Source of the DNA: an uncultured Oscillospiraceae bacterium
GTDB lineage: Bacteria > Bacillota > Clostridia > Oscillospirales > Oscillospiraceae
NCBI GenBank assembly: GCA_947627285.1
Contig: CANQVL010000010.1
Coordinates: 1-63,492 of the forward strand
Length of the DNA stretch: 63,492 nt
Direction of reading: 5' to 3'
Position numbers and translations under genes: made by a program. This document shows, piece after piece, positions 16,600 to 24,769 of this stretch. The notes beneath the pieces were generated by a model. The model was given only the letters and a program-made list of their open reading frames with translations, was not told where the DNA came from and ran no database searches. Positions within the stretch are counted from its first letter, which is position 1. Each line of letters begins with the position of its first letter.

Positions 16600-16674
16600 T
16601 AAAAATTAATATTAATGATAACATTACGCCATTTTCAATACAAATGTATATACAGAGGAGAAAGGAGTGAGCCC

Positions 16675-17520
16675 ATGGACGGTAAAGCAGGTCCCAGTGA
16701 GAACGTATCAAATTATCCTCACGATATGGACGAGCTGGCAAAAGAGCTGGATTCCATGTCCGTTGAGGACCTCAAGGAGGAGTTTAGAATACTTGTGTCC
16801 GAGATGGACGAGGACTCCTCCTGCGGCAATCTTCTGGAATTGTACCTGGATACCATTGCCCGCAAGGAGCCTCAACCTCAAAGCATGGATGCCCAGACGT
16901 CGTATGAGCACTTCCTGAAGCGGATAAAGGCCAAGGACAAGAAGCGCCGCGGTCTCCGCGTCCTCCTGAGGGCGGGCATAATCGCCGCGGTGATCGCCGC
17001 GCTTATGGCGGCATCTGTTGCCGTGGCATATGCCAAGGGGTTCGATTTGTTTGACCGCATCGCCCACTGGACGGCGGAGTTTTTCGGCTTGTCGTCAGGG
17101 AACGCTGCGTTCAAAGACGGTGCCGAGATTCCGACGCAGCTGCAGGGGATGAAGGAGGCAATGGAGCAGTATGGCATCAAATCCGATTATCTCCCCACCT
17201 ATTGGCCTGAGGGATGCGAGCAATTGCGGATAACCTCTTCGGATGATCCGAAATCAAACATTATTTCAGGTGCATTTGAAGAAAATGGGCACCGCATTGT
17301 TTTATCCTATATTCAACTGCTGCCGGGTACGTATGATGAATCATACAGTATCGACGACCAACCGTTTGAAACCTACGAACATAACGGAATCACGTTTCAC
17401 ATTATGACAAACGACGGGAAATATCTTGCGGTATGGATGTCAAAAAACGTTGAATGCCGCTTAACAGGCTTGGACTCATACGAAGATCTTATCAAAATAC
17501 TTGATTCGACTGGAGGTTGA
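16675..17520 (+). CDS. DUF4367-like membrane protein, probable anti-sigma factor
   Basis: 281 residues from the ATG at 16675 (AAAGGAGTG upstream). A cytoplasmic acidic helical region of about 95 residues, a membrane helix near 100-125 (AGIIAAVIAALMAASVAVAYA) and an extracytoplasmic C-terminal domain with the DUF4367 look (YLPTYWPEGCEQLRI..NGHRIVLSYIQ..YEHNGITFHI). With the sigma gene 75 bases upstream it is most likely the regulator that binds it. Confidence 0.8.
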   Translation: MDGKAGPSENVSNYPHDMDELAKELDSMSVEDLKEEFRILVSEMDEDSSCGNLLELYLDTIARKEPQPQSMDAQTSYEHFLKRIKAKDKKRRGLRVLLRAGIIAAVIAALMAASVAVAYAKGFDLFDRIAHWTAEFFGLSSGNAAFKDGAEIPTQLQGMKEAMEQYGIKSDYLPTYWPEGCEQLRITSSDDPKSNIISGAFEENGHRIVLSYIQLLPGTYDESYSIDDQPFETYEHNGITFHIMTNDGKYLAVWMSKNVECRLTGLDSYEDLIKILDSTGG

Positions 17521-17525
17521 AAGTT

Positions 17526-17960
17526 TTGAAAAAAAGTTTAAAGTTCCTAGTTATGGTCGTCATGGTTGTTTCTGTCCTCAGTTCCTCCGTCTTTGCGATG
17601 GAAAATACGAATAAGTATATTTCCTCGTGCGGCGCCTACATCAACACATGGGGCGATGGGGACATCTCCGTTGAATTCCACGTATTTGGGACGGACATCA
17701 TGGACACGATCGGGGCGCATAGAGTCACTGTCTACAGGATGAAAGGAGAGACTCTGGATTCTGGAAGTGACGATCTTGTCGCAACATACTGGCACGAATC
17801 ATACCCCGGCTTGATGATTACTGACGATTACTTTTATTCCAATTCCATACGGCTCCAGGTAGCCCACGGTTACCGTTATTATGCCGTGATTGTCTATTAC
17901 GCCACACTTGGAGACGGCGGAGATGACATGGCATACACCACAAAACCCGTCTGGGCATGA
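17526..17960 (+). CDS. small secreted protein (possibly DUF6147)
   Basis: 144 residues from a TTG at 17526, placed 9 bases after GGAGG that ends the previous gene; the TTG at 17517 abuts the SD and is less likely. A signal peptide (MKKSLKFLVMVVMVVSVLSSSVFA) precedes a ~120-residue beta-rich domain with many Tyr and a TTKPVWA end. It resembles the small secreted DUF6147 proteins, but I am not sure. It is likely a target or sensor part of the sigma operon. Confidence 0.65.
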   Translation: MKKSLKFLVMVVMVVSVLSSSVFAMENTNKYISSCGAYINTWGDGDISVEFHVFGTDIMDTIGAHRVTVYRMKGETLDSGSDDLVATYWHESYPGLMITDDYFYSNSIRLQVAHGYRYYAVIVYYATLGDGGDDMAYTTKPVWA

Positions 17961-17974
17961 CCCACTCATAATGA

Positions 17975-18009
17975 AAAAAGACCGAGAGGACGCGCCTCCC
18001 GGTCTTTTT
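17975..18009 (+). terminator. rho-independent terminator of the second sigma operon
   Basis: AAAAAGACCG/CGGTCTTTTT with an inner GAGG/CCTC stem, ending in a T-run 15-50 bases after the stop codon. Confidence 0.85.
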
Positions 18010-18055
18010 CCATGTTCGTCTTACTTAAATACTTTAAAGAAGGAGATTGTACACC

Positions 18056-18592
18056 ATGAAAATACAGAAAACCATCGTGTCCACAATGAAAAAACTCAAG
18101 GCTCCCTTTGAACGGACGGAGCTTGCCAAGCCGCTTCCCAATCATAAAGGAAAAGGGGAGCCCGACGCGGAAACCGTTGAGCTTTTGGTAAAGTGTATGC
18201 GGATAACTCCCGCACAGATGATCTCCGGAGATACCGCTCCTGTCGACGCCGCCTTTGCCCTCATCGAGGGCCTGGTGGACCGTCTGCATCCGGCGGCACA
18301 GCAACCCGGCCGGCAACTGCTGGAGGACCTGCGCGAGCTCTTTAGTGAATCTAAGGAGCTCTACTCCCAGCACGCTCGCTGGCAGTATGCCGTCATAGAG
18401 CCACGTCCATCCCAATACGCCCTCAAGGTGACGGAGAGGAGAGGGAAAGGTTGTCTGCTCACACCCGTGGTATCCCAGACATTTACCGACAACCGCAACG
18501 TCGCTGAAGCCGCCGCCGAGATCTTCACCCGCTGCGCCCTCTCCCCAATTCATCTGGACGAGGCCATCAAGGATTTCATGAGCACACCCTGA
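18056..18592 (+). CDS. hypothetical protein
   Basis: 178 residues from the ATG at 18056 (AAGGAG 10 bases upstream). It has no signal peptide or membrane helix and is mainly helical, with a basic N-terminus and one segment (YAVIEPRPSQYALKVTE, then LLTPVVSQTFTDNRNVAEAAAEI) that looks like a folded domain. I do not recognise the family. It stands between two terminators as a single-gene unit. Confidence 0.6.
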   Translation: MKIQKTIVSTMKKLKAPFERTELAKPLPNHKGKGEPDAETVELLVKCMRITPAQMISGDTAPVDAAFALIEGLVDRLHPAAQQPGRQLLEDLRELFSESKELYSQHARWQYAVIEPRPSQYALKVTERRGKGCLLTPVVSQTFTDNRNVAEAAAEIFTRCALSPIHLDEAIKDFMSTP

Positions 18593-18618
18593 TCAATCGC
18601 CACCGCCAGGTCCTCTCA

Positions 18619-18643
18619 GCCCCCAAGGGGCAATTTTTTTTTG
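18619..18643 (+). terminator. terminator of the hypothetical gene at 18056
   Basis: GCCCC/GGGGC stem (18619-18623/18627-18631) with a 3-nt loop, then AA and nine Ts. Confidence 0.85.
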
Positions 18644-18700
18644 AGGAAAACCGGACGATTCCGTCAGTTTACATCCCGCGGCTTTTTAAATAATTCCAAA

Positions 18701-18739
18701 AATTATTGGGGCTTACCTTTTTGGCAAGTCCCAATAATT
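18701..18739 (-). terminator. terminator-like long hairpin on the minus strand
   Basis: AATTATTGGG/CCCAATAATT continues inward as a 17-bp stem with one mismatch and a five-T loop. On the minus strand it is followed by TTTTTGG, so it can end transcripts of the glucokinase operon. Confidence 0.6.
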
Positions 18740-18769
18740 ATTCTGCTTTTGCAAGCGTTTCAGTGATAT

Positions 18770-18804
18770 GCCCCCGCCTCCTATGAATAGAGGCGGGGGC
18801 TTTT
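18770..18804 (+). terminator. GC-rich hairpin with T-tract
   Basis: Perfect 11-bp stem GCCCCCGCCTC/GAGGCGGGGGC followed by TTTT on the plus strand. It forms a convergent terminator block with the two hairpins upstream. Confidence 0.65.
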
Positions 18805-18836
18805 CGTTCGATGTGTTTATGTCAGAAAACCGCGTG

Positions 18837-19766
18837 TCAAAGCAAGTTTGCCATACTCCCGTACATACCCGCGTCGTTGCCCAGCTCCGCCAGGACGATG
18901 GGGGTATTTTTGCAGGCGTTGAAGGCGTATTTTTTGTATTTCTCCGTCACCATATCGATGAGGACCTGCCCCGCCCTTGAGACGCCGCCGCCCAGAACAA
19001 GGACCTCCGGGTCCACCGTGGAGGAGATCATGGCAAGTCCGCGCCCCAGGTAGTCGCAGAACCTGCCGGCGATTTCTATCGCCAGACGGTCGCCTGTTTT
19101 CACCGCGTCCCACAGCGCCTTTGCGTCCACCTTTCCGGCGGAGCGTAGGGTTGAGGGCTCGGGGCTTGACGCCAGCGCCTCCATGGCAAGCCTCGCCGCG
19201 CCCGTGGCTGAGGCGTACTGCTCCAGACAGCCCCGGTTGCCGCAGCCGCACTGACGCGTCTCAGCGGGGTTCACTGGCATATGCCCGATCTCGCCGCCTG
19301 CCATGTGAGCGCCCCGGAGACATTTGCCGTCGATGATTATTCCGCCGCCCACGCCCGTGCCCAGGGTCACCAGCACAAGGCTCCGATAGCCCTTGCCGCC
19401 GCCCATCCAGTATTCGCCCATGGCGGCGGTGTTGGCGTCGTTGTCGCCTGCAACGCGAAGGCCCGTGAGCTCCTGAAGCTCGGATACCAGCGGCTGGCGG
19501 TCCCAGCCCAGATTCACGGCGGTTGCCGTTCCGTCCTCCCAGAGCTGGCCCGGTATGCCGATACCAATGCCCAGATAGTCTGATTTTTGGAAGGTGTGCT
19601 TTTGCATATCCGCGAGAATTGACCGCCCGATGTCGCCGGGGATATTCCGACCGCTGCCGGAGATATCGGTGTCTATCTCCCACTTGTCGATCAGCCTGCC
19701 GTCCTCCGTGAAAAGTCCCAGCTTCACGGTGGTGCCGCCCAAATCCACGCCGTAGCCGTATTTCAT
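18837..19766 (-). CDS. glcK: ROK-family glucokinase
   Basis: 309 residues from the ATG at 19766 (GGAGTGA, 5-base spacing). N-terminal phosphate loop YGVDLGGTTVKLGLF; catalytic Asp in DNDANTAAMGEYW; LVLVTLGTGVGGGIIIDGK; ROK zinc signature GGEIGHMPVNP..RQCGCGNRGCLEQYAS; adenosine-binding LVLGGGVSRAG. It phosphorylates glucose (perhaps other hexoses) in the cytosol. It is the last gene of a three-gene operon whose other members are not sugar genes. Confidence 0.92.
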   Translation of the reverse strand: MKYGYGVDLGGTTVKLGLFTEDGRLIDKWEIDTDISGSGRNIPGDIGRSILADMQKHTFQKSDYLGIGIGIPGQLWEDGTATAVNLGWDRQPLVSELQELTGLRVAGDNDANTAAMGEYWMGGGKGYRSLVLVTLGTGVGGGIIIDGKCLRGAHMAGGEIGHMPVNPAETRQCGCGNRGCLEQYASATGAARLAMEALASSPEPSTLRSAGKVDAKALWDAVKTGDRLAIEIAGRFCDYLGRGLAMISSTVDPEVLVLGGGVSRAGQVLIDMVTEKYKKYAFNACKNTPIVLAELGNDAGMYGSMANLL

Positions 19767-19771
19767 GCCGT

Positions 19772-20419
19772 TCACTCCGTTTCTTCGATTATTGAGCCCA
19801 CATCGGTGAGTGGAAGACCGGGGAAATGCTTTACCCGCAGTCCCCGCTCGGCGATGAAGGCGGAAATTTGCCGGAAATCCGGGTGCTCGGAGAGGTCGCC
19901 GTTGAAAACGACCTCGTCGCCCACGCGCCCGGAGGCGCCGCCTATGAAGCCGGTTCCGTATCCGGGGAGGGATACAAAGCCGGGGCGGACCTTCAGCACA
20001 GAGAGCTCCGGAACGCCCGCGAGCGCCGCGTACACCCCGGGGTCGGAGGTTATGACGCTCCTGCCGTCCACCCGGACGCAGGAGCATTTTGTGTACCCCT
20101 GGTTCACGTGTATCTCACGAAAGCCGCGCTCACGGCAATATTGTAATATAACAGCGTCGGTGATGTCAAGCCTGTGGACGAGAAATCCGTCAAGCACCAG
20201 GGCGCACATCGAGGCGTTGTCGGGGTAAGCGGGGGAGGAGGGCGGAGCGCCGCGCCGCAGCACGGCACCGCCCGTTTCACACATCCTCAGATCAGGGTGC
20301 GCCGCCTCGCCGGAGCCGTAACGCGGGTCGGGGTCGATCTCACGGACCTGAAAGCCCAAGCCGCGCAGGTGCTCCTTCACCGCCTCAAACGTCAGCGCGG
20401 AGACATATACGCGCCTCAT
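19772..20419 (-). CDS. DUF6873-like GME-fold protein
   Basis: 215 residues from the ATG at 20419 (GGAGG, 7-base spacing). It contains HPDLRMCETGG, HVNQGYTKCSCVRVDGRSVITSDPGVY and GFIGGASGRVGDEVVFNGDL, which resemble guanidino-group-modifying-enzyme-fold proteins annotated as DUF6873. Function unknown. Its ATG overlaps the stop of the DUF3810 gene (ATGA), and the glucokinase gene starts 5 bases after its stop. Confidence 0.72.
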   Translation of the reverse strand: MRRVYVSALTFEAVKEHLRGLGFQVREIDPDPRYGSGEAAHPDLRMCETGGAVLRRGAPPSSPAYPDNASMCALVLDGFLVHRLDITDAVILQYCRERGFREIHVNQGYTKCSCVRVDGRSVITSDPGVYAALAGVPELSVLKVRPGFVSLPGYGTGFIGGASGRVGDEVVFNGDLSEHPDFRQISAFIAERGLRVKHFPGLPLTDVGSIIEETE

Positions 20420-21525
20420 TTTGACGCCTCCGGCAGGTAATACGCCACAAGCAGGTCCACGCACGCCCCATAGGAGCGTATGCCCAGCTCCTGCCCCTGA
20501 GCCTTCAGGTAGCCGTCGTAGACCTTGGAGCTGACCTCCTCCACCTTCCCCTCAAAGGCGCGCCAGTAGGCGTTGTTGTCGTTCCAGTCTACGCGCATCT
20601 CCTCGCTCATCAGCGGCGTGAGGCTGTACCAGAGCTCCGGGTCGGCGGAGTACAGGGCGTTGGACAGGTATATCGCGCCGTCCAGATATCCTGAGTACAT
20701 ATACACCGGGTCGCCGGAGGAGACAGACGCCGCTATGCCCACAAAATTTGCCTCCTGCTCAGCGTATACGCCCTTCTGGTGGGCGAGCTCGTGGGCTATC
20801 GTGGAGGGGATAAGGCACCCGGGGGCGTCGATGTTGATGTTGGACTCGCCCGAAAAGGGGAAGTACACCCCGGTAAAGCCCATGCGGGAGGATATGACCG
20901 AGGTGAGGTACATCTTCTTTGGGATACGTGAATTGGCGGAGAGGAAGGGAAATTCCTCATGTATGTTCGCGTAGAGCCCGCGTGAAGCCCTTATGTAGCC
21001 GTCCATGTCCTCCGCCCAATGCCCCTCCCCGTCGCGTTGGACGCCGCCGGAAAGCTCCGACGCGCGGGTGACGAAGTATTCCGTCACGGTATAAAGGTCC
21101 TCGCGGCTCACCTTGCCCGCCTCTATGCCGCTCCTCTCGCTAAATGACAGGGAGCGGTAATCCACCGCGAAGCACCAGAGGAAAAATACCAGAAGATACG
21201 CCGCCGCCAAAAGCAGCGCCCACAGGCGCTTTAAAAAAGCCGCGAGCCTTTTCTCAGCCCTCGCCGTGATAATGACCGTCCTCACGACCCATACCGCCGC
21301 CAGCACCGCCGCGGCTATGTACTCAGCCTCCATGACTGAGAAGGGGAGAAGCCCGAATACCGTCCCCAGCGCCGCCTTCACCGGGCGGGAAAAATATTTC
21401 GTCACAGCCTCCGCAAGGCCGCCGATGGGAGTGAGAAGGGGGAACAATACCGCAAGGAGCACCGGTACGGCTGTCGCGAGTAAAGCCCCGAGCCTCGACC
21501 TTTTCACCGCGCCGTCCCGATCCAT
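20416..21525 (-). CDS. DUF3810 membrane protein with zinc-peptidase-like motif
   Basis: 369 residues. Three predicted membrane helices in the first ~120 residues (VPVLLAVLFPLLTPIG, YIAAAVLAAVWVVRTVII, LWALLLAAAYLLVFFLWCF), then an outside domain with STIAHELAHQKGVYAEQEANFVG, an HExxH site with a downstream Glu as in zincin metallopeptidases. This matches DUF3810. The substrate is unknown. A promoter with an extended -10 (21561-21569) lies upstream. Confidence 0.85.
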   Translation of the reverse strand: MDRDGAVKRSRLGALLATAVPVLLAVLFPLLTPIGGLAEAVTKYFSRPVKAALGTVFGLLPFSVMEAEYIAAAVLAAVWVVRTVIITARAEKRLAAFLKRLWALLLAAAYLLVFFLWCFAVDYRSLSFSERSGIEAGKVSREDLYTVTEYFVTRASELSGGVQRDGEGHWAEDMDGYIRASRGLYANIHEEFPFLSANSRIPKKMYLTSVISSRMGFTGVYFPFSGESNINIDAPGCLIPSTIAHELAHQKGVYAEQEANFVGIAASVSSGDPVYMYSGYLDGAIYLSNALYSADPELWYSLTPLMSEEMRVDWNDNNAYWRAFEGKVEEVSSKVYDGYLKAQGQELGIRSYGACVDLLVAYYLPEASK

Positions 21526-21560
21526 AAGCTTTTGCCCCCTCTTTATTTTAAATATAAGCC

Positions 21561-21569
21561 ATTATATCA
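21561..21569 (-). promoter_or_regulatory. extended -10 promoter element for the DUF3810 operon
   Basis: Minus strand TGATATAAT, an extended -10 box, about 36 bases before the start codon. No clear -35 is visible. Confidence 0.5.
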
Positions 21570-21647
21570 CGGTATAAGAAAAAATGCACTGTAAATAAAT
21601 GGAATACAAAAATAATTCAAATATTTCTTTATTTTTCGACACCCTTA

Positions 21648-21656
21648 TGCTATAAT
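21648..21656 (+). promoter_or_regulatory. extended -10 promoter element for the second MBOAT operon
   Basis: TGCTATAAT, an extended -10 with a perfect TATAAT, about 90 bases before the MBOAT start. The -35 is weak. Confidence 0.55.
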
Positions 21657-21744
21657 TTTTCTTACGAATATTATCGCGTTTTTTGACATAAGTTGACAAC
21701 GGAAAGTGAGAGCGGGGAGGGAGCCCCCGCGCTGTGGCGGAGAG

Positions 21745-23073
21745 ATGCAGTTTAACTCCATACCCTTTATTTTTTACTTCCTGCCGCTTTTCCTGGCGGT
21801 TTACTATATAGTCCCGTCCAAGGCGCGGGCGGCTGTGCTGTCCGCGGGAAGCGTTGTGTTTTACGGGCTCGTCACCGGCTGGGACGTGTTGTCCCTGGCG
21901 GCGCTGGCGGCTGCCGTGGCGCTGGCGTATGTGGGCGGCCTCGCCGTGGAGAGGTGGAACAGCGGGCTCATACTGGGCGTTACGGTGCTGTACCTTGCCG
22001 GAGCGCTTGTATTTTTCAAGCTGTGGCTGGGCGGGGTATTGCTGCCCGTGGGAATGAGCTTTTACGTCTTCCAGCTCATATCCTATGTCGCCGACGTGCG
22101 CATGAAAAGGCTTAAAGCGGAGCGGAATTTCATAAGCTTCTGCGCCTGGACGGTGATGTTCCCGAAGCTCCTTTCCGGCCCCGTCACGCCCAATTCGGAG
22201 CTCAGGAAAAGCACCCTCCGCCCCAGGAGAAGGCCGGTCACCATCCACATGGGGCTCCAGGAGTTTATTCTGGGGCTCTCCCTCAAGGTGTTGCTGGCAA
22301 ACCGCCTGGGCGGCGTGTGGGGACAGGGGGAGATTTTGGGCTTTGAGACAGTCTCCACGCCCTACGCCTGGCTTGCCCTGATAACCTTCTGCATGAGGCT
22401 GTATTTTGACTTCTACGGCTACTCCCTCATGGCTGTGGGCCTCGGTCACATGCTGGGCTACAACCTGCCAATGAACTTTCTGGAGCCCTACAGCTCCCGC
22501 ACAGTCTCCGACTTCTTCCGCCGCTGGCACGCCACCCTTGGCAGGTGGTTCCGCGACTATGTCTACATACCCCTGGGCGGGAACCGCCGGGGACTTGCCC
22601 GCACGCTGTTGAATCTTGCCGTGGTTTGGGCGCTTACGGGCTTCTGGCACGGCGTCGATGGGGGCTATATGCTCTGGGCGGGAATACTTTTCCTGCTCAT
22701 TGCCAACGAGAAGCTCTGGATGGGCAGACGCCTCGATAAGTCAAAGGTCCTCAGTCATATTTACGTTGTCGTCGCCATAATCCTGTCCTGGGTGCCATTC
22801 GCGGCCGAAAGTATCCCCGCCGCAATAACTGTCTACGCCAGGCTTTTCGCCGTGGGCGGGGCGGGGGACCTGTCGGACTTCATCTCCTGGGCGCCGAGAT
22901 ACGCGGGACTTCTTGCCGCCGGCATTATCTTTGCGACGCCCGTACCGAAAAAGCTCTGGAGCCGGATATACCGCAAATGGTATGCAGACGCCCTGGTCTT
23001 TGTCCTTTTCTGGGTCTGTGTGTTTTTCATCGCCACCTCTGCCCAGGACACGTTCATTTATTTCAGCTACTGA
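21745..23073 (+). CDS. MBOAT-family O-acyltransferase, second copy
   Basis: 442 residues from the ATG at 21745 (MQFNSIPFIFYFLPLFLAVYY is the usual family start; GGAG lies close, so initiation may be weak). Hallmark FFRRWHATLGRWFRDYVYIPLGGNR and catalytic His in LTGFWHGVDGGYMLWAG. It is clearly diverged from the copy at 4989. The SGNH hydrolase 27 bases downstream replaces the DHHW partner, suggesting a second surface-polymer O-acylation system. Confidence 0.92.
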   Translation: MQFNSIPFIFYFLPLFLAVYYIVPSKARAAVLSAGSVVFYGLVTGWDVLSLAALAAAVALAYVGGLAVERWNSGLILGVTVLYLAGALVFFKLWLGGVLLPVGMSFYVFQLISYVADVRMKRLKAERNFISFCAWTVMFPKLLSGPVTPNSELRKSTLRPRRRPVTIHMGLQEFILGLSLKVLLANRLGGVWGQGEILGFETVSTPYAWLALITFCMRLYFDFYGYSLMAVGLGHMLGYNLPMNFLEPYSSRTVSDFFRRWHATLGRWFRDYVYIPLGGNRRGLARTLLNLAVVWALTGFWHGVDGGYMLWAGILFLLIANEKLWMGRRLDKSKVLSHIYVVVAIILSWVPFAAESIPAAITVYARLFAVGGAGDLSDFISWAPRYAGLLAAGIIFATPVPKKLWSRIYRKWYADALVFVLFWVCVFFIATSAQDTFIYFSY

Positions 23074-23100
23074 TACGCTTTAACGGAGGCAAAATAAGAA

Positions 23101-24450
23101 ATGAAGCGTCGTTATATGACCCTCGCCGTACTTCTTGTGGTGAGCATGGCCGCGGTAGTCGCGGTGGGCTCGGTCCAAAAAAACAAGATCCTCAAGCCGC
23201 TGGAGCTTGACGGCGGGCTGGACCCCGCCCAGGTGCCGTTCTTACTGGCGACGGACGACGACCTGCACGCCCAGATAGACATAGCCAGGGAGCTCATAGC
23301 CGAGGAGGGGAACTCCGCGCCCGACGGTGACGCTCCCACACCGCCGGAGGACCCGGAAAACGGCGGAGAGCAAATCCCGCCGCCGGACGACGGACCCGGA
23401 GAAGACGAAAGCTCCCAGGACAGCAAAGACCCCGTCACCCCGCCCGACGTGGGGAGCGCCGGCAGCGAATCCCCGGAAACCGGCGGGGACAACCACGGCG
23501 GCGAGACGACGGGCGATACCGACACTCAGGACCCCAACGCCGGCACACAGACGGACGTGGGGACCGGCGAAGACGGTCAGGAGGCTCCTCCGGAGGACGA
23601 GCCCCCTGAGGAGCAGCCCCCCGAGGACGAGCCTCCCGAGGAACCCCTCGCCGTCACCGTCGGCACCTCCGGCGAGTTCACGCCGGAGAGCACCGTGGAC
23701 GACAGCTGGTTCGACGACGTGCTTTTCATAGGCGACTCCCGCACCGAGGGGCTCCGCCTCTACTCCCGCATTGGCGGCGCGGACTACTTTGCCGCCACCG
23801 GAATGTCGGTCTACACGGCTTTAACGAAAAAGGCCTCCGACAAGGGCTTTTCCGAGCAGACGCTGCCCCAGCTTCTGAAAAACAAGACCTACGGCAAAAT
23901 ATTTATCGGTCTGGGGATAAACGAGTGCGGCAGCAGCTTCAAGTCCCTCACCAAGGCGTATACCAAGCTTGTAAACACCGTCCGCGAGGCCCAGCCCGAC
24001 GCCGTGGTGATACTCCAGGCGATAATGACCACCGGTCACAAAAAAGAGGCGCAGAACATCTGCTTCGGTCCCAAAAACCTCTTTAAGATCAACGAGATGA
24101 TCCGCTCCCTTGCCGACGGCGAGCATATCTTCTATATCAACGTCAACGAGGTCTTTGCCGATGAGGAGGGCTATCTGCCCGACTCCTTCTCCGGCGACGG
24201 CTGCCACCTGTACGCCAAATATTACCCCCTGTGGGTGAGCTGGATAAAGTCCGCCGTCGTCGATATACCCCTCCCCACCGCGCCGGACAGCAATCTGCCC
24301 GAGGACGCGACCGACGAGCCCGTGACCGACGAGCCCACAACCGGCGAGCCCGCAACCGACGAGCCCGCAACCGACGAGCCCGCAACCGGCGAGCCCGAAA
24401 CCCTATCCGCCCCCGCGCCGGACGGCGACCCGGAGGCTGTTACACCGTAA
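23101..24450 (+). CDS. membrane-anchored SGNH/GDSL hydrolase with low-complexity linkers
   Basis: 449 residues. N-terminal membrane anchor (about 6-24), then ~130 residues rich in Pro, Glu, Asp and Gly (about 70-195). SGNH domain about 200-385: block I VLFIGDSRTEG (Ser), GLGINECG (Asn) and DSFSGDGCHL (Asp-x-x-His). The C-terminal tail holds repeats of DEPATDEPAT. It probably acts outside the membrane as the acetyl-transfer or deacetylation partner of the MBOAT just upstream. Signal and anchor keep it at the cell surface. Confidence 0.87.
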   Translation: MKRRYMTLAVLLVVSMAAVVAVGSVQKNKILKPLELDGGLDPAQVPFLLATDDDLHAQIDIARELIAEEGNSAPDGDAPTPPEDPENGGEQIPPPDDGPGEDESSQDSKDPVTPPDVGSAGSESPETGGDNHGGETTGDTDTQDPNAGTQTDVGTGEDGQEAPPEDEPPEEQPPEDEPPEEPLAVTVGTSGEFTPESTVDDSWFDDVLFIGDSRTEGLRLYSRIGGADYFAATGMSVYTALTKKASDKGFSEQTLPQLLKNKTYGKIFIGLGINECGSSFKSLTKAYTKLVNTVREAQPDAVVILQAIMTTGHKKEAQNICFGPKNLFKINEMIRSLADGEHIFYINVNEVFADEEGYLPDSFSGDGCHLYAKYYPLWVSWIKSAVVDIPLPTAPDSNLPEDATDEPVTDEPTTGEPATDEPATDEPATGEPETLSAPAPDGDPEAVTP

Positions 24451-24478
24451 AACATTTGTTTCCATATTTCCCGCCAAA

Positions 24479-24506
24479 AAAGCGGCTTGCGTTTGCAAGC
24501 CGCTTT
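24479..24506 (+). terminator. hairpin, first of a duplicated pair
   Basis: Perfect 12-bp stem AAAGCGGCTTGC/GCAAGCCGCTTT with loop GTTT, 28 bases after the SGNH stop. The same hairpin occurs again at 24709-24738, so the pair brackets repeat element copy 2. Confidence 0.7.
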
Positions 24507-24511
24507 AGCCT

Positions 24512-24690
24512 GTCGGCAAAGGCCTTTGGCCTTTGCCGACAAGGGGAACGTGCGGGTAAATTTCTCTGAATTTTGCGAAATTCAGAGAAATTTACCCTGC
24601 TGTCGCCCTGCGCGCGCCCCGCAGGGGCACACTTGGGCGACAAAAGGTGATTTTTCCGACGTACATGCCGCCGGAAAAATATTTGATCTT
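24512..24690 (+). repeat. structured 3' repeat element, copy 2
   Basis: Hairpin 1, 13-bp stem 24512-24524/24528-24540 with loop TTT; linker AAGGGGAACGTGC; hairpin 2, 20-bp perfect stem 24554-24573/24578-24597 with loop TGCG; stem 3 TGTCGCCC (24601-24608) with GGGCGACA (24635-24642) enclosing hairpin 4 GCCCC/GGGGC; AAAGGTGA; hairpin 5, 24651-24661/24669-24679 with loop TACATGC. The stem-3 change from CGCGC to CGCCC is compensated on the other arm. No gene lies in this 319-base gap. Confidence 0.87.
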
Positions 24691-24708
24691 GAGTTTTTTG
24701 ACAGTCTG

Positions 24709-24738
24709 AAAAGCGGCTTGCGTTTGCAAGCCGCTTTT
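24709..24738 (+). terminator. hairpin, second of the duplicated pair; bidirectional terminator
   Basis: AAAAGCGGCTTGC/GCAAGCCGCTTTT with loop GTTT, T-tracts in both directions, between the plus-strand SGNH unit and the end of the minus-strand isomerase operon. Confidence 0.7.
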
Positions 24739-24769
24739 TGCGGTGTATTTTAAGCTCGATAAGGCTTTA

